A stretch of DNA of 64,000 bases. Source: Leptospira chreensis (GTDB lineage Bacteria; Spirochaetota; Leptospiria; Leptospirales; Leptospiraceae). Where the stretch lies: assembly GCF_016919165.1 (NCBI RefSeq), contig NZ_JAFFPS010000021.1, positions 62,001-126,000 of the forward strand, given 5' to 3'. Below the pieces are notes generated by a model. The model did not search any database, was not told where the DNA came from, and worked only from the letters and a program-made list of their open reading frames with translations. A program made the position numbers and the translations under genes. This document shows positions 1 through 9,010 of this stretch, piece by piece; position 1 is the first letter of the stretch; every line of letters starts with the position of its first letter.

Positions 1-778
1 ATTGGTAAGAAATTTTGTGTTCATACAAAACCAAAATTCCAATCACAGAAAGGATGAGAAAATACATCACCCCAAGGCCAGCACTGATTCCGGCAAAAAC
101 AAAAAATACTAAGGAAAGAAGATGAAGGACAAGAGCAATGACCCGAGACTTGGTTTCCCCGAGTTTGGAAGGAATGCTATGTAATTTTTCTTTGGCATCA
201 AAGTCCATATCTTGGATGGCATATAACACATCGAAGGCGGCAATATGAAATAAGAGTCCGGAAGAAAATAATACAGGAACCAAATTCACAGTTTCTGTGA
301 TGGCAATCCAAGCACCGAGAGGTGCCAAAGAAATTGCAAATCCCAAAACCAAATGGCAAAAAAGAGTAAAACGTTTGGTGAGCGAATACAGAAATAAAAC
401 AAAAAGAGCCGGAAAAGAAAGTAAGAAGGCCAGTTTGTTTACGAAGAAACTCGCAAAGATAAAAATAAAAGAAGAAAGTCCGATAAAAAGCAGGGCCGAT
501 AGTTTGGAGATTTTTCCCGAGGGGATTTCTCTATTTTGGGTGCGTGGGTTCTTTTCATCGATTTCGGAATCCACATATCGATTGAAACCCATGGCGGCAC
601 TGCGAGCGCTCACCATACAAACAAGGACTAGGGCCCCGATCCGCAGCAAATCCCCTGTATCCAAGGTGGATTCTAGATAGGCCAGGATGAAACTAATCCC
701 TGCAAAAGGGAGAGCAAGGAGTGTGTGGGAAAATTTTACCATTTTAGCGTAGAGGAATAGGTTTTTAAAGAAGTTCAT
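1..778 (-). CDS. ubiA: UbiA-family prenyltransferase (3' end cut by window)
   Basis: Integral-membrane aromatic prenyltransferase, which attaches a polyprenyl chain to an aromatic acid in quinone biosynthesis. Translating the minus strand from the ATG at 778 gives an open frame to the window edge, about 259 residues. It has the two Asp-rich UbiA signatures: NRYVDSEIDEKNPRT near residue 65 and YAIQDMDFDAKEKLHSIP near residue 190, separated by hydrophobic helices. The stop codon lies outside the window. The length and the KFSHTLLALPFA start resemble the UbiA/MqnP-type enzymes used for ubiquinone or menaquinone; I cannot tell the substrate from the sequence. It is divergent from the gene at 872, with 93 bp between them. 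Confidence 0.9.
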   Translation of the reverse strand, partial: MNFFKNLFLYAKMVKFSHTLLALPFAGISFILAYLESTLDTGDLLRIGALVLVCMVSARSAAMGFNRYVDSEIDEKNPRTQNREIPSGKISKLSALLFIGLSSFIFIFASFFVNKLAFLLSFPALFVLFLYSLTKRFTLFCHLVLGFAISLAPLGAWIAITETVNLVPVLFSSGLLFHIAAFDVLYAIQDMDFDAKEKLHSIPSKLGETKSRVIALVLHLLSLVFFVFAGISAGLGVMYFLILSVIGILVLYEHKISYQ

Positions 779-871
779 GGCATCCTTTCTGCCCTTAGAT
801 TAGACAGTCGGAAGGTTTTTTGGTTCATTCTGATTCGATTTCTTCCGTTCTTAGAACCAAGGTCTTAATTT

Positions 872-1705
872 ATGAATATCCGTCTTTCTTTTCTTGGGAG
901 AAACCTGCTTCTCTGTATTACATTCGGGATTTTTCTCACCACTAACACCAGAAGTGCTCACCCGAGCCTGGAAGACCGACCCCTTCGTATCTTTTTCCAT
1001 TGTGGCAAAGAACTATTCACACGAATGGACGAGGACGGCCGGGGGGGACTCAGTGCCCTCCTTGGATTCGTAGAACGAGAAAAGATGGATTTGGATTTAA
1101 AACGAGGGAAAGGGTACATGTTGTACCCTTTTACCCCGAAAGACAAACCTTTAGAATTTCCCTTCGATGGATTCACCCTAGGAAAACCGAGGGAGATGAA
1201 TCATGGACCCGTAAAACTAGGTTTAGGTTCCATCCAAGAACTCATCGATGTCAAAAATATCGAGGACTATGATGGATGGATTGTTTACGTGAGTGCTGAT
1301 GACGAAACAAAAATCCCTCTCCTTCCTTGGCAAAACCATCCAGACCTTTCCATCTTCCTACTCGTGGAAGGAAAACCACAAGCAAGGTTTCGTTATCTGT
1401 CCAATGTACATCAAATCGAATGTCCCAAAGATTATGGAAGGCTTGGAACTTTGAACTTATTCTTTCGGAAACGAAATTTGATTCGATTGGATTATAAATT
1501 AGAATCGATCAACTTAACCGATAGGAATCGTTCCTGGAAACAAAGAAAGGAATCAGAAACTGAAGAAGGACTCGAGAAACCTACTCCGAAAACGAAGGAC
1601 ATAGGGAAGAAAGAGGACAAGTCGAACAAAATGTCCGGCGGGCTTGGCAATTCTTACGACCGAGAAATATTAGGTACAGAGATAGGTTTCGGCAAATCTC
1701 CTTAG
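872..1705 (+). CDS. secreted protein of unknown function
   Basis: I do not recognise this 277-residue protein. The N-terminus has a positively charged start and a hydrophobic stretch (residues 10-25) typical of a signal peptide, with probable cleavage near residue 29. The body is mixed alpha/beta with no motif I can name. The last 45 residues are hydrophilic and Lys/Glu/Gly-rich. A run of seven G at 1041-1047 lies in the coding sequence. The final 125 bp overlap the 3' end of nth on the other strand, so this tail is antisense to the iron-sulfur cluster codons of nth. The tail could therefore be a read-through extension rather than a conserved part. Confidence 0.65.
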   Translation: MNIRLSFLGRNLLLCITFGIFLTTNTRSAHPSLEDRPLRIFFHCGKELFTRMDEDGRGGLSALLGFVEREKMDLDLKRGKGYMLYPFTPKDKPLEFPFDGFTLGKPREMNHGPVKLGLGSIQELIDVKNIEDYDGWIVYVSADDETKIPLLPWQNHPDLSIFLLVEGKPQARFRYLSNVHQIECPKDYGRLGTLNLFFRKRNLIRLDYKLESINLTDRNRSWKQRKESETEEGLEKPTPKTKDIGKKEDKSNKMSGGLGNSYDREILGTEIGFGKSP

Positions 1706-2222
1706 GTGTGATTTTTATCATTTCCCGTTCAATTTGTACGGGATCTGTTTTTTTAGTGAAACCCAATCTTTTAGTGAGGCGTTTCACATGGGTGTCCACC
1801 ACAAAGCCCTCCACCACTCCATAGATTTCGGCAAGGACTACATTTGCGGTTTTTCTTCCAAACCCAGGAAGTTTGATCGCTTCCTCCATTGTGTCTGGAA
1901 TTTTTCCACCATAGTCACCGAGAACCATACGCGCAAATCCTTGGATGCTTTTGGCTTTGTTTTTATAAAATCCTGTGGAGAAGATTTTTTTCTCTATGGC
2001 GGAGAGAGGAGCTGTGGCAAAAGATTCGAGTGTGGGAAAACTACGAAAGAGTTCCGGTGTGACTGTATTCACACGTTCGTCTGTACATTGGGCACTGAGA
2101 ATGACCGCAATGGCCAATTCATAAGGTTTGGAAAAATAAAGGGGAGTTTCTACTTCACCGAACTCCGCCTCTAGGAGACGGTAGACTTCGGTGATTTTGG
2201 GTGTTTTTCTGGATTGTTTCAA
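1581..2222 (-). CDS. nth: endonuclease III
   Basis: DNA glycosylase/AP lyase of base-excision repair that removes oxidised pyrimidines. The 213 residues are the usual length. The helix-hairpin-helix LPGFGRKTANVVL carries the catalytic Lys, and the VDTHVKRL segment carries the catalytic Asp. The C-terminus has the complete 4Fe-4S ligand pattern C-X6-C-X2-C-X5-C (CQARRTFCSTCPLSSLC), which shows that the gene really runs to the stop at 1581, inside the neighbouring plus-strand gene. It lies 23 bp downstream of rpmB on the same strand and is probably cotranscribed with it. Confidence 0.96.
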   Translation of the reverse strand: MKQSRKTPKITEVYRLLEAEFGEVETPLYFSKPYELAIAVILSAQCTDERVNTVTPELFRSFPTLESFATAPLSAIEKKIFSTGFYKNKAKSIQGFARMVLGDYGGKIPDTMEEAIKLPGFGRKTANVVLAEIYGVVEGFVVDTHVKRLTKRLGFTKKTDPVQIEREMIKITPKEICRNLSLYLIFLGRKNCQARRTFCSTCPLSSLCPSFSE

Positions 2223-2245
2223 TCCAAAACAGCAGTCTTAAAAAC

Positions 2246-2530
2246 TTAAGCCGCTGGTTGTGCTTTTGGAGTGATCCCTGCGTATTTTTTAGGAGTGATC
2301 GCAGTGATGTCACCGCCGTGGTCTTTAATTGCCACTTTCAAACCTTTTTTACGAAGAGTTCGCAAAGCACGTGTAGAAATCTTAACGCGAACCCAACGGT
2401 TCTCGTCTTCCAAAAAGATTTTCTTTGTGATCACATTCACCTTCCAGATACGGCGATTCTTTTTATGAGAATGGGATACGTTGTTCCCTGCCGTTGTTCC
2501 TTTTCCGGTTACTACACATGTTCTAGCCAT
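2246..2530 (-). CDS. rpmB: 50S ribosomal protein L28
   Basis: Structural protein of the large ribosomal subunit. It begins [20 protein letters not shown], the classic L28 start, followed by [26 protein letters not shown] and [13 protein letters not shown]. At 94 residues it is the spirochaete/proteobacterial length; the C-terminal tail is Ala/Pro-rich. It sits between the LOG-family gene upstream (18 bp gap) and nth downstream (23 bp gap), all on the minus strand. The four-Cys zinc site found in some L28 proteins is absent: only one Cys is visible. Confidence 0.97.
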   Translation of the reverse strand: MARTCVVTGKGTTAGNNVSHSHKKNRRIWKVNVITKKIFLEDENRWVRVKISTRALRTLRKKGLKVAIKDHGGDITAITPKKYAGITPKAQPAA

Positions 2531-2548
2531 AATTATTACCTTGTTTCG

Positions 2549-3313
2549 CTATGTTTTTGTACCCGTGGAATGGGTCAATTCCAAACGAATCTTTTCCTGA
2601 AAGAATCGAAGTGCCTCTTCGGGACTGTCAGCAAATCCAAAAAGTTGGAGGTCTTCTTCTGAGATGAGTCGCATCTCTGCTAGTTTTTTGAAATTGATCA
2701 CCTGGGTCCAAAACTCTGTCCCATACAAAAGAATAGGAATTTTGGATTTTTTTCCTGTCTGGACTAGAGTCAGGGTTTCAAAAAGTTCATCGAAGGTTCC
2801 AAACCCTCCAGGAAAGGCAACCATTCCCCGACAAGTCTTCATAAACCAAAGTTTTCTCATGAAAAAATAATGAAACTCGAAAGCAAGCTCTGGATCCACA
2901 TAAGGATTTACATGTTGTTCGTGAGGAAGGACGATATTGAGGGCCACAGACTTTGCCCCTGCTTCTCTGGCTCCTCGGTTTCCCGCTTCCATAATACCCG
3001 GGCCCCCACCGGTGCAGATATTCAGGTTACGACCAGGCCTTTCTGATTTGATTGTGGTCGCCCACTCCGAGATGAGTTTCGCAAAGGCAGTCGCCTCTCC
3101 ATAATAAGAACTTAAATGATCCAAGGGTGTGGGAGGGTTTGATTTCGGAGATTCGGGAGATGGGATTCTAGCCGATCCGAATACAACAATGGTATCTGTG
3201 ATTCCATGAGAATGGAATTCCGATTTCGGATGGAGGTATTCGGAGAGAATGCGAATGGGACCGGCTTCATTCCCCCATAAAAAACTTTGATTCTCAAAGG
3301 CTAAATCATTCAT
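2549..3313 (-). CDS. LOG-family protein (cytokinin riboside phosphoribohydrolase-like)
   Basis: Rossmann-like protein of the LOG/'lysine decarboxylase-like' family; characterised members remove ribose-5-phosphate from nucleotides. The motif PGGFGTFDE is the family signature PGGxGTxxE, and CTGGGPGIMEAGNRGA is the preceding Gly-rich loop. I start it at the ATG at 3313 (MNDLAFENQSFLWG, 254 residues), because the longer frame back to 3544 runs through the opposite-strand gene and has no family character. This leaves a 34-bp divergent spacer to the gene at 3348. Its role in a bacterium like this is unknown; nucleotide salvage is plausible. Confidence 0.88.
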   Translation of the reverse strand: MNDLAFENQSFLWGNEAGPIRILSEYLHPKSEFHSHGITDTIVVFGSARIPSPESPKSNPPTPLDHLSSYYGEATAFAKLISEWATTIKSERPGRNLNICTGGGPGIMEAGNRGAREAGAKSVALNIVLPHEQHVNPYVDPELAFEFHYFFMRKLWFMKTCRGMVAFPGGFGTFDELFETLTLVQTGKKSKIPILLYGTEFWTQVINFKKLAEMRLISEEDLQLFGFADSPEEALRFFQEKIRLELTHSTGTKT

Positions 3314-3347
3314 CTTGTTATCATAGATCGACCGATTAGAATAAAAA

Positions 3348-4196
3348 ATGCGGAAATTCCCAAAAACACAAGCTGTCTCGATTTCCTTAGAACATCTCCC
3401 TATCTCTGAGACAAGTTTGAAACAAATTTGTTTGGATTGGGAAGATAAGGGGTATTCATACTTCCGACCAGCCGTTGTGGTGGGATGGAAAACAGAACCT
3501 TTGCCCTTAGAAAAATCTAGATTGGAACTTGATTTAAGGGTCACACTACGGTTTTGGCAAGGACTTGTGGCCTATGTCCGACCTCGTTGGTATTTCCAAA
3601 AAGAAAAAGACAAACTAACTAATATTTTGTGGGATCAAATTGATTCTAAAAATAAAAAAGAAAAACAAAACTTTCTATTAGAACTTTGGAATCGTTTTTG
3701 GAAAAGACCTATTTCCCTTGTTTGGTTGGATTTAGAATTCATCAAGGTGCGTATGGATCTAGATTTGGAATCTGAGGATCTTACGACCGCCCACCCTCTC
3801 ACTTATGACGGAGAAAAGAAAGTCTACATTAGACGAGGGTATCTAAAAACCATTCACTACCGGTGGACTAAAAAAGAATTCAAAGCTCCCTATCCTAAGT
3901 TTGCAGAAATGTACGTCAAAACACGTGACAAAGATAACGACAAAACTTTAGGAAAGGTGTATCACAGTTTTCTTGGATATTTATTAGAAGCTAAGAGCGA
4001 CGAATATCTGTTACGCTACTTTGGATTCGAAACCTTACTATCTGATACAGTGCGGAATCAAATTCCAGATCAAATATGGAACCTAAACAGATCCCCAATC
4101 AAAACCCAATGGATAGAACCAAATCTTTTAGGAAAGGAACTGGAATTTAGGACTGTCTACCAGGTTTCCACTTCTTCGCAGAATCATCTAAAATAA
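3348..4196 (+). CDS. hypothetical protein, 282 residues
   Basis: I do not recognise the family. The product is soluble, without signal peptide or membrane segment, rich in Trp, Tyr, Lys and Glu, with alternating beta-like and helical stretches. The coding frame is clean over 849 bp and codon use matches the neighbours. Its start lies 34 bp from the divergent LOG-family gene. Its last 50 bp overlap the 3' end of the small minus-strand helix-turn-helix gene. No function can be assigned. Confidence 0.7.
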   Translation: MRKFPKTQAVSISLEHLPISETSLKQICLDWEDKGYSYFRPAVVVGWKTEPLPLEKSRLELDLRVTLRFWQGLVAYVRPRWYFQKEKDKLTNILWDQIDSKNKKEKQNFLLELWNRFWKRPISLVWLDLEFIKVRMDLDLESEDLTTAHPLTYDGEKKVYIRRGYLKTIHYRWTKKEFKAPYPKFAEMYVKTRDKDNDKTLGKVYHSFLGYLLEAKSDEYLLRYFGFETLLSDTVRNQIPDQIWNLNRSPIKTQWIEPNLLGKELEFRTVYQVSTSSQNHLK

Positions 4197-4356
4197 TAAA
4201 ACGCGAGTTTTTACCAATAACAACTTCATTGATTTTTTTATCTTGTAGTGCTCGATAAACAGAGGTTCGGCTAGTGTTTTTCTTTTCAGCGAAATACTTG
4301 ATCTCCAATAAATTTTTACTGATTTGTTTACATGTGTTCACTAGGGCATCTGACAT
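4147..4356 (-). CDS. small helix-turn-helix DNA-binding protein (putative)
   Basis: A 69-residue product. Residues 16-45 (LLEIKYFAEKKNTSRTSVYRALQDKKINEV) read like a winged-helix/MerR- or excisionase-type recognition unit: 'xYAxxxxxSRxSVYRAxxxGxI', followed by a basic beta hairpin (VVIGKNSRFIIL). This pattern is seen in small phage or plasmid regulators and in excisionase-like proteins. It overlaps the 3' end of the plus-strand gene by 50 bp. No mobile-element genes surround it, so it is either an orphan regulator or a remnant. The motif is convincing; the function is inferred. Confidence 0.6.
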   Translation of the reverse strand: MSDALVNTCKQISKNLLEIKYFAEKKNTSRTSVYRALQDKKINEVVIGKNSRFIILDDSAKKWKPGRQS

Positions 4357-4412
4357 TGTTGGACTAACCTCTCTTACATTAGACAGATTGTTCGATAAAG
4401 AGTTGCAAATTT

Positions 4413-5309
4413 TTAAAATTGATCCAATCGAATGGAGAATTCTATCTGTTTTTCTGTCTTTGGTGATATAGTTTTAGGATTACCACCAGGGAAATGTAAA
4501 AAATTTCCCGTACCTGTCATAGGTTCTATCGCTATAGATCTTCGATCTTGTGGAGTATATACTTGGTAGAAGTCACCACCTTGTATGATTAATTTTTCTT
4601 TTTTATTCATAGAGAAAAGACCAATATAAGAATTTTCTCCATTGATGGATGCATAAAGATCATCAAGATTTTTTCCCATCAATGTTTCTTCTGAATTGAG
4701 AATGATATCTTCTTTTTGAATCCTTTCTGGTAAAAGATAATCCCCTAACTTTACTTTATGAAATCCAGAACCAAACAAAAATAAATCATCAATGGATTCA
4801 TCTTCATTCCATCGAAAGTACGGATGGATTCCAAGGGCAAAGGGAAATTCTGTATCCGAATCATTGACCAATCGGTAGATAATTTTTAACTCTGATGGGA
4901 AGAGACGATAACATTCTTTGATCTGGATTTTAGAAAGGAATGTACCTTTCCAAACGGAAGGGATTTCCATTTCGAATTCAGCATATGATTCCTTTTCACT
5001 CAATTCTTCCTTTACCAAATGCCTCGGAAGGTTGTGGTAGAGGCCATGTAATGGGATTCCATTCCCATCTGTGAGCCAATGGGTACTGGGATAAAACGGC
5101 TCTCTGGCCCAAGGATTGGGTTCCAAACGATTCACCCAAGGAAACATCAGAAAAGATCCAGAGGCAAAAAAAGGATCTGGTGGTTTGTGGCCAGAAACGA
5201 CAGAAACTGACTTCCCATCCACAGGGGAATGGAGATGCAAACCGAGCCATTGCCCGCCACCGGTCGGGTGGGTCTCAAAACTAGACTGTTTTGTTTTCAG
5301 TTGGTACAA
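4413..5309 (-). CDS. aldose 1-epimerase family protein (GalM-like)
   Basis: Cytosolic beta-sandwich protein of the galactose mutarotase superfamily, which interconverts alpha and beta anomers of sugars. It is 298 residues long. Visible family marks are PWVNRLEPNPW near residue 53, the first active-site His in IPLHGLYHN, the second in LGIHPYFRW, and the catalytic Glu in IAIEPMTGTGNF near residue 260. It ends 103 bp before the HTH gene and is divergent from the SppA gene, with a 55-bp spacer. The true substrate may be a hexose-6-phosphate or another sugar; the family is clear. Confidence 0.87.
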   Translation of the reverse strand: MYQLKTKQSSFETHPTGGGQWLGLHLHSPVDGKSVSVVSGHKPPDPFFASGSFLMFPWVNRLEPNPWAREPFYPSTHWLTDGNGIPLHGLYHNLPRHLVKEELSEKESYAEFEMEIPSVWKGTFLSKIQIKECYRLFPSELKIIYRLVNDSDTEFPFALGIHPYFRWNEDESIDDLFLFGSGFHKVKLGDYLLPERIQKEDIILNSEETLMGKNLDDLYASINGENSYIGLFSMNKKEKLIIQGGDFYQVYTPQDRRSIAIEPMTGTGNFLHFPGGNPKTISPKTEKQIEFSIRLDQF

Positions 5310-5364
5310 GATTTATCTCCCAAAAATGATTGAAGTCACAGTTTGCCATCTTAGAAAGGTTTGT

Positions 5365-6363
5365 ATGCCTTCAAGAAAGCCTTTTCTTTTCATTTGTATC
5401 GTTCTTCTTTCGGTTCTCTTTGCCGAATCTTGTGTCATTGGGAACAGTCTGAACTTGTTACCCCCAAGTGGCAAGGCTGATTTCGAAGAGAAACTCATCG
5501 CAGGAAGGGATCAAGAAAAAATCGTTATCATCTCCATAGAAGGAATGATTTCTGATGAATCTAAAGAATCCTTTTTGGGTACTTCCACGGAATCGATGGT
5601 TGCTCGAATCAAAGAATCTCTAAAATATGCAGAACGAGACCCAGATGTAAAGGGTGTGATTTTAAAAATCAACTCTCCTGGTGGAACGGTCACTGCGAGT
5701 GACATCATTTACCAAGAAGTATTAAAATTTAAAACCAGAAAATCAATTCCGGTGTTTGCCGGATTTATGGATACAGCAGCAAGTGGTGCCTACTACATTG
5801 CAATGGCAACAGATGCCATCGGTGCTCACCCAACAACTGTTACAGGATCTGTCGGAGTCATCATGTCTGGGATCAATGTGAAAGAAGGTCTAGATAAAAT
5901 TGGAGTGAAGGATCAGTCATTTACTTCCGGCCCAAACAAAGCTCTTGGATCTCCGATCACAGAGATGACTGGGGAACAAAGAAAAATCCTTCAGTCCATC
6001 ATTGATAGTTTGTATGGTCGTTTTTTTGAAATCGTCAAAAAAGGAAGACCGAATGTAGCAGAGACTCGCCTCAAAGAAATTTGTGACGGAAGGATCTTTA
6101 CTGCAGAACAAGCGAAAAAAGAAGGTATGATTGATTTCATTGGATACTTCGATGATTTTGTTTACCAAGTGATGCAACATCCCAAGTTCCAAGGAAACCG
6201 CAGCGGGAATCCTCGTGTGATTACTTACCAAAGAGGAAAAGGCCGTGTGGATAATATCTATCAAGCAAATGAAGGTAACAAAAATCCTTTTTCTTTAGGA
6301 ATTGCTGATAAAATCTTAGGAACAGGTACCAATGCTAAGTTTCTTTATCTTTGGGATCTATAA
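5365..6363 (+). CDS. sppA: signal peptide peptidase SppA, lipoprotein form
   Basis: Membrane-attached serine peptidase of family S49 that degrades cleaved signal peptides. I place the start at the ATG at 5365, with an AGAAAGG ribosome-binding site 5 bp upstream; this gives a lipoprotein signal peptide ending in the lipobox FAES-C. The longer frame starts antisense to the epimerase gene. The 332-residue length fits short SppA. Ser140 (TAASGAYY) and Lys192 (SGPNKALGSP) form the Ser/Lys dyad, with the same 52-residue spacing as in Bacillus SppA. The motif SPGGTVTASD is also present. Lipid anchoring replaces the usual transmembrane helix. The MBOAT gene follows after 19 bp. Confidence 0.93.
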   Translation: MPSRKPFLFICIVLLSVLFAESCVIGNSLNLLPPSGKADFEEKLIAGRDQEKIVIISIEGMISDESKESFLGTSTESMVARIKESLKYAERDPDVKGVILKINSPGGTVTASDIIYQEVLKFKTRKSIPVFAGFMDTAASGAYYIAMATDAIGAHPTTVTGSVGVIMSGINVKEGLDKIGVKDQSFTSGPNKALGSPITEMTGEQRKILQSIIDSLYGRFFEIVKKGRPNVAETRLKEICDGRIFTAEQAKKEGMIDFIGYFDDFVYQVMQHPKFQGNRSGNPRVITYQRGKGRVDNIYQANEGNKNPFSLGIADKILGTGTNAKFLYLWDL

Positions 6364-6382
6364 TTTCAGGGCCAACTAATCA

Positions 6383-7810
6383 ATGTTATTTAACTCTATT
6401 CCCTATTTATTACTTTTTGCTTTCACGTATTTAATTTACTGGAACATTCCTCAAAAGGGAAGAAAACCTTTACTGGTTTTATCTTCCTTAATTTTCTACG
6501 CCTATTTTAGTTTCCCTTTTTTGTTTCACTTCCTAATCGTAATTCTCGTCAACTACGGATTTAGTGAATGGATCTTTCGTAAAAAAGAAAAAGGACAACC
6601 TTACAATCAAATACTATTTGCGATTGTGGCATTAAACCTAGTCAATTTAGGTTTTTTTAAATACTTCTACTTCTTTACAGGTTCTTTATTTTCATTAACC
6701 GGTTATCCGGCTTTTAAAGAAATCTCTGGATCCTGGAGTATATTTTTACCACTAGCCATTAGTTTTTATACCTTCCAAATCATTGCGGTGCAAGTAGACA
6801 TCCATAGAGGGATTATTGAAAAAAGAATGTCCGCTGTGGATTATTTTTTATTCATCCTCTTCTTCCCACAATTGATTGCGGGACCGATTATGCGTTCCCA
6901 AGATTTCCTTCCGCAACTAGACAATCCAACCATTGATTCAGACCGAATGAAAAAAGGTCTGTTTCTCATCATTGGTGGTCTATTTAAGAAAGTCATCATT
7001 GCAGAAAACATTTCACCAATCATATCCCCTATCTTTATGGATCCTGCTAAGTTCGATAGTTTTTCGATATTCTTCAGTGTTCTTGCCTTCGCCATACAAG
7101 TGTATTGCGATTTTTCAGGATATACGGATATGGCTCGAGGTTCGGCAAATTTACTTGGATATGAAATTCCAGAAAACTTCCAAGGACCATTTTTTTCCCA
7201 ATCATTTCGGGAACTTTGGTCGAGATGGCATATTACACTTTCTTCTTGGCTTCGGGATTATATCTATATCCCACTCGGAGGTAGTAAAGGATCCATCTTT
7301 CGCTCCAACGTAAACTCTTTCATCACAATGTGTCTCGGAGGTTTGTGGCATGGAGCCAATTGGGCCTTTGTGTTTTGGGGAGCTTATTTAGGTGCCTTGA
7401 TATGGATTGAAAGGTCACTGTATTTACACCGAGGGAAAAAGAAATTCCTACCAGACTCCCTTCCTTTTGTAGGAATCATTCGCACCATTGTAGTCTTTAT
7501 TATATTCACCTTTTCCGGCGTTTTTTTCCGAGCGGCCGCAAGGGGTGAGGAATCGATGAATGTGGCTTTTGAAATCTTCAAAGGTGTTTTGACCTTCCGC
7601 AATACCGGAGAAACTTTAAGTCGAGTGGATGAACTTCCGACCTTCATTGCCCTCGGTTTGATGTTCAATTGGTTCCAATATTCAAACTTTGTTTATGAAA
7701 AATTGAAACCATACCAAAATATCCTCCTTCCTTTTCTGTCAGTAGTGATTTTATTATTACTCGGAATCTTTGGAGACGGTGGACAAGATTTTATCTACTT
7801 CCAGTTTTAA
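6383..7810 (+). CDS. MBOAT-family O-acyltransferase (AlgI/DltB-like)
   Basis: Polytopic membrane enzyme that transfers acyl groups, often acetyl, to extracytoplasmic polysaccharides or other envelope polymers. The 475 residues have about ten hydrophobic segments. The signature core is present: YCDFSGYTDMARGSA near residue 242, then RELWSRWHITLSSWLRDY, IPLGGSKG, and the catalytic-His motif GGLWHGANWAFVFWG. Alginate-type AlgI partners are not visible here, but a lipoprotein gene follows whose start lies 46 bp after this stop. The target polymer is unknown. Confidence 0.93.
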   Translation: MLFNSIPYLLLFAFTYLIYWNIPQKGRKPLLVLSSLIFYAYFSFPFLFHFLIVILVNYGFSEWIFRKKEKGQPYNQILFAIVALNLVNLGFFKYFYFFTGSLFSLTGYPAFKEISGSWSIFLPLAISFYTFQIIAVQVDIHRGIIEKRMSAVDYFLFILFFPQLIAGPIMRSQDFLPQLDNPTIDSDRMKKGLFLIIGGLFKKVIIAENISPIISPIFMDPAKFDSFSIFFSVLAFAIQVYCDFSGYTDMARGSANLLGYEIPENFQGPFFSQSFRELWSRWHITLSSWLRDYIYIPLGGSKGSIFRSNVNSFITMCLGGLWHGANWAFVFWGAYLGALIWIERSLYLHRGKKKFLPDSLPFVGIIRTIVVFIIFTFSGVFFRAAARGEESMNVAFEIFKGVLTFRNTGETLSRVDELPTFIALGLMFNWFQYSNFVYEKLKPYQNILLPFLSVVILLLLGIFGDGGQDFIYFQF

Positions 7811-7856
7811 ATCTTCGCTTCATACAATTGAAGTTTATCACAAAAGAGCGGAAAGA

Positions 7857-8513
7857 ATGGTTCTCATTCTTTCCGTTTCTGTTCTACTCTTTGGTTTGCA
7901 GTGTGCTCCCAAATTAGATTGGATTCGTTCTCTTCCTTCCGATTTTCCAAGGGATCAAAATATCGCACTTGGATTCTATTCACGACCAGCCGAAAAAAAA
8001 TCTGCTTTTGGATCCAAAACATTTCATTTGTATTGGAAAGAAGAAATCCATTTGCAAACCAACTCTAAATTCACAAAAACCTGGAGTGAATGGAAGGTCT
8101 ATGAAGATCATTCTGAGTTCCAACAGAAAGAAGGAAGAGGAACCTTTGAAAAATCGGGAGATTGGATTTTATTCCAAACAAACGATATGATCGAATTAGA
8201 ATGCAATTCAAATCAAAAGATAAAAACACCTCCACCATCTCTTCCTAACAAAGATTGGTCGAAACTCTTTCCTTGTTCCCCTCTCGAACCACAAAACAGA
8301 AGTTCGATGATGGACCACCGATTATTATATTTTTATGACGGAAAATCGCTTTATCCGCTACAATATGAGTCAGGATACAATGAAGCGAACTTTGGAATTG
8401 CCTGGGAATCAAACCTTCCCTATACTAAGTCGAGTTTGTTTGAAAAGGCTAAATTGAAGTATGGGAAAAAAGAATTCCAACCCCACGTGTACAACCACGT
8501 GAAGTTGGATTGA
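7857..8513 (+). CDS. lipoprotein of unknown function
   Basis: The ATG at 7857, preceded by GGAAAG, gives a 218-residue protein with signal peptide and lipobox (LLFGLQ-C at about residue 16). Earlier starts would overlap the MBOAT gene and add a non-hydrophobic leader. The mature part is hydrophilic with aromatic-rich beta-like segments and two Cys residues (about 131 and 155 in the precursor) that could pair. No known domain is recognised. Position right after the MBOAT acyltransferase suggests the same operon, possibly an envelope accessory. Confidence 0.7.
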   Translation: MVLILSVSVLLFGLQCAPKLDWIRSLPSDFPRDQNIALGFYSRPAEKKSAFGSKTFHLYWKEEIHLQTNSKFTKTWSEWKVYEDHSEFQQKEGRGTFEKSGDWILFQTNDMIELECNSNQKIKTPPPSLPNKDWSKLFPCSPLEPQNRSSMMDHRLLYFYDGKSLYPLQYESGYNEANFGIAWESNLPYTKSSLFEKAKLKYGKKEFQPHVYNHVKLD

Positions 8514-8569
8514 TTCGAAGAAGAATCAAAAAAGGGTAACCATCTCTAGAAAGAATCATTACATAGTTT

Positions 8570-9010
8570 TTATCGGAAAACCACAACCGCACAAGCACGT
8601 GCGTATTCTTTGTGTTCTACACTTGCTTTTTGTTCGAATTTAGTAATTCCATGTTGGCGAAAACCTTCACTTGCTTTTTTTGCATGTGTAGATGCCTCAC
8701 AAAAGTTACCTGCTTTTGAATGTGCAAGGCTTGCAAGGTATTGGATCGAAGGGAAACTTTTATGTTCACTCATCCCAATCGCTTCTCTAATTTTAATAGC
8801 ACGAGAATAATGTCCGGAAGCTAAATCAAACTCACCCATTCCCTCTTCTTCACTCGCTAATTTCACAAGTTCGTTGGAGATGACAGTGAGAGTTTCTTTG
8901 TCGTATTGGCTGACGAGGGAATCCAGGTCTTCATTCATGAATGAAGATTCTCCAGCTGAAATGGAAGCAGTAAGTGCCAAAACTAGAATGGGTAGGATTG
9001 CTTTTTTCAT
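8570..9010 (-). CDS. small secreted helical (TPR-like) protein
   Basis: 146 residues with a clean signal peptide (MKKAILPILVLALTASISA-GES). The mature part is helical and has a TPR-like pairing: FDLASGHYSRAIKIREAIG (about residues 60-78) and SIQYLASLAHSKAGNFCEASTHAKKASEGF (about 87-116), which match the A/B helices of tetratricopeptide repeats. Two Cys residues (about 103 and 139) could form a disulfide. Probably periplasmic; partner unknown. It is convergent with the upstream lipoprotein gene, with 56 bp between stops. Confidence 0.72.
   Translation of the reverse strand: MKKAILPILVLALTASISAGESSFMNEDLDSLVSQYDKETLTVISNELVKLASEEEGMGEFDLASGHYSRAIKIREAIGMSEHKSFPSIQYLASLAHSKAGNFCEASTHAKKASEGFRQHGITKFEQKASVEHKEYARACAVVVFR

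Noticed and set aside
1734..2174. 146-residue plus-strand open frame within nth
   Set aside because: It is antisense to a clear endonuclease III gene and shows Phe/Ser/Cys-rich shadow composition.
5116..5364. N-terminal extension of the SppA frame
   Set aside because: It is antisense to the aldose epimerase gene and would move the lipoprotein signal peptide into the interior.
8510..8529. TTGATTC/GAATCAA hairpin between the lipoprotein and TPR-like genes
   Set aside because: The stem is A+T-rich and followed by A rather than T on the plus strand, and has no T tract on the minus strand after the stem, so it is not a clear terminator.
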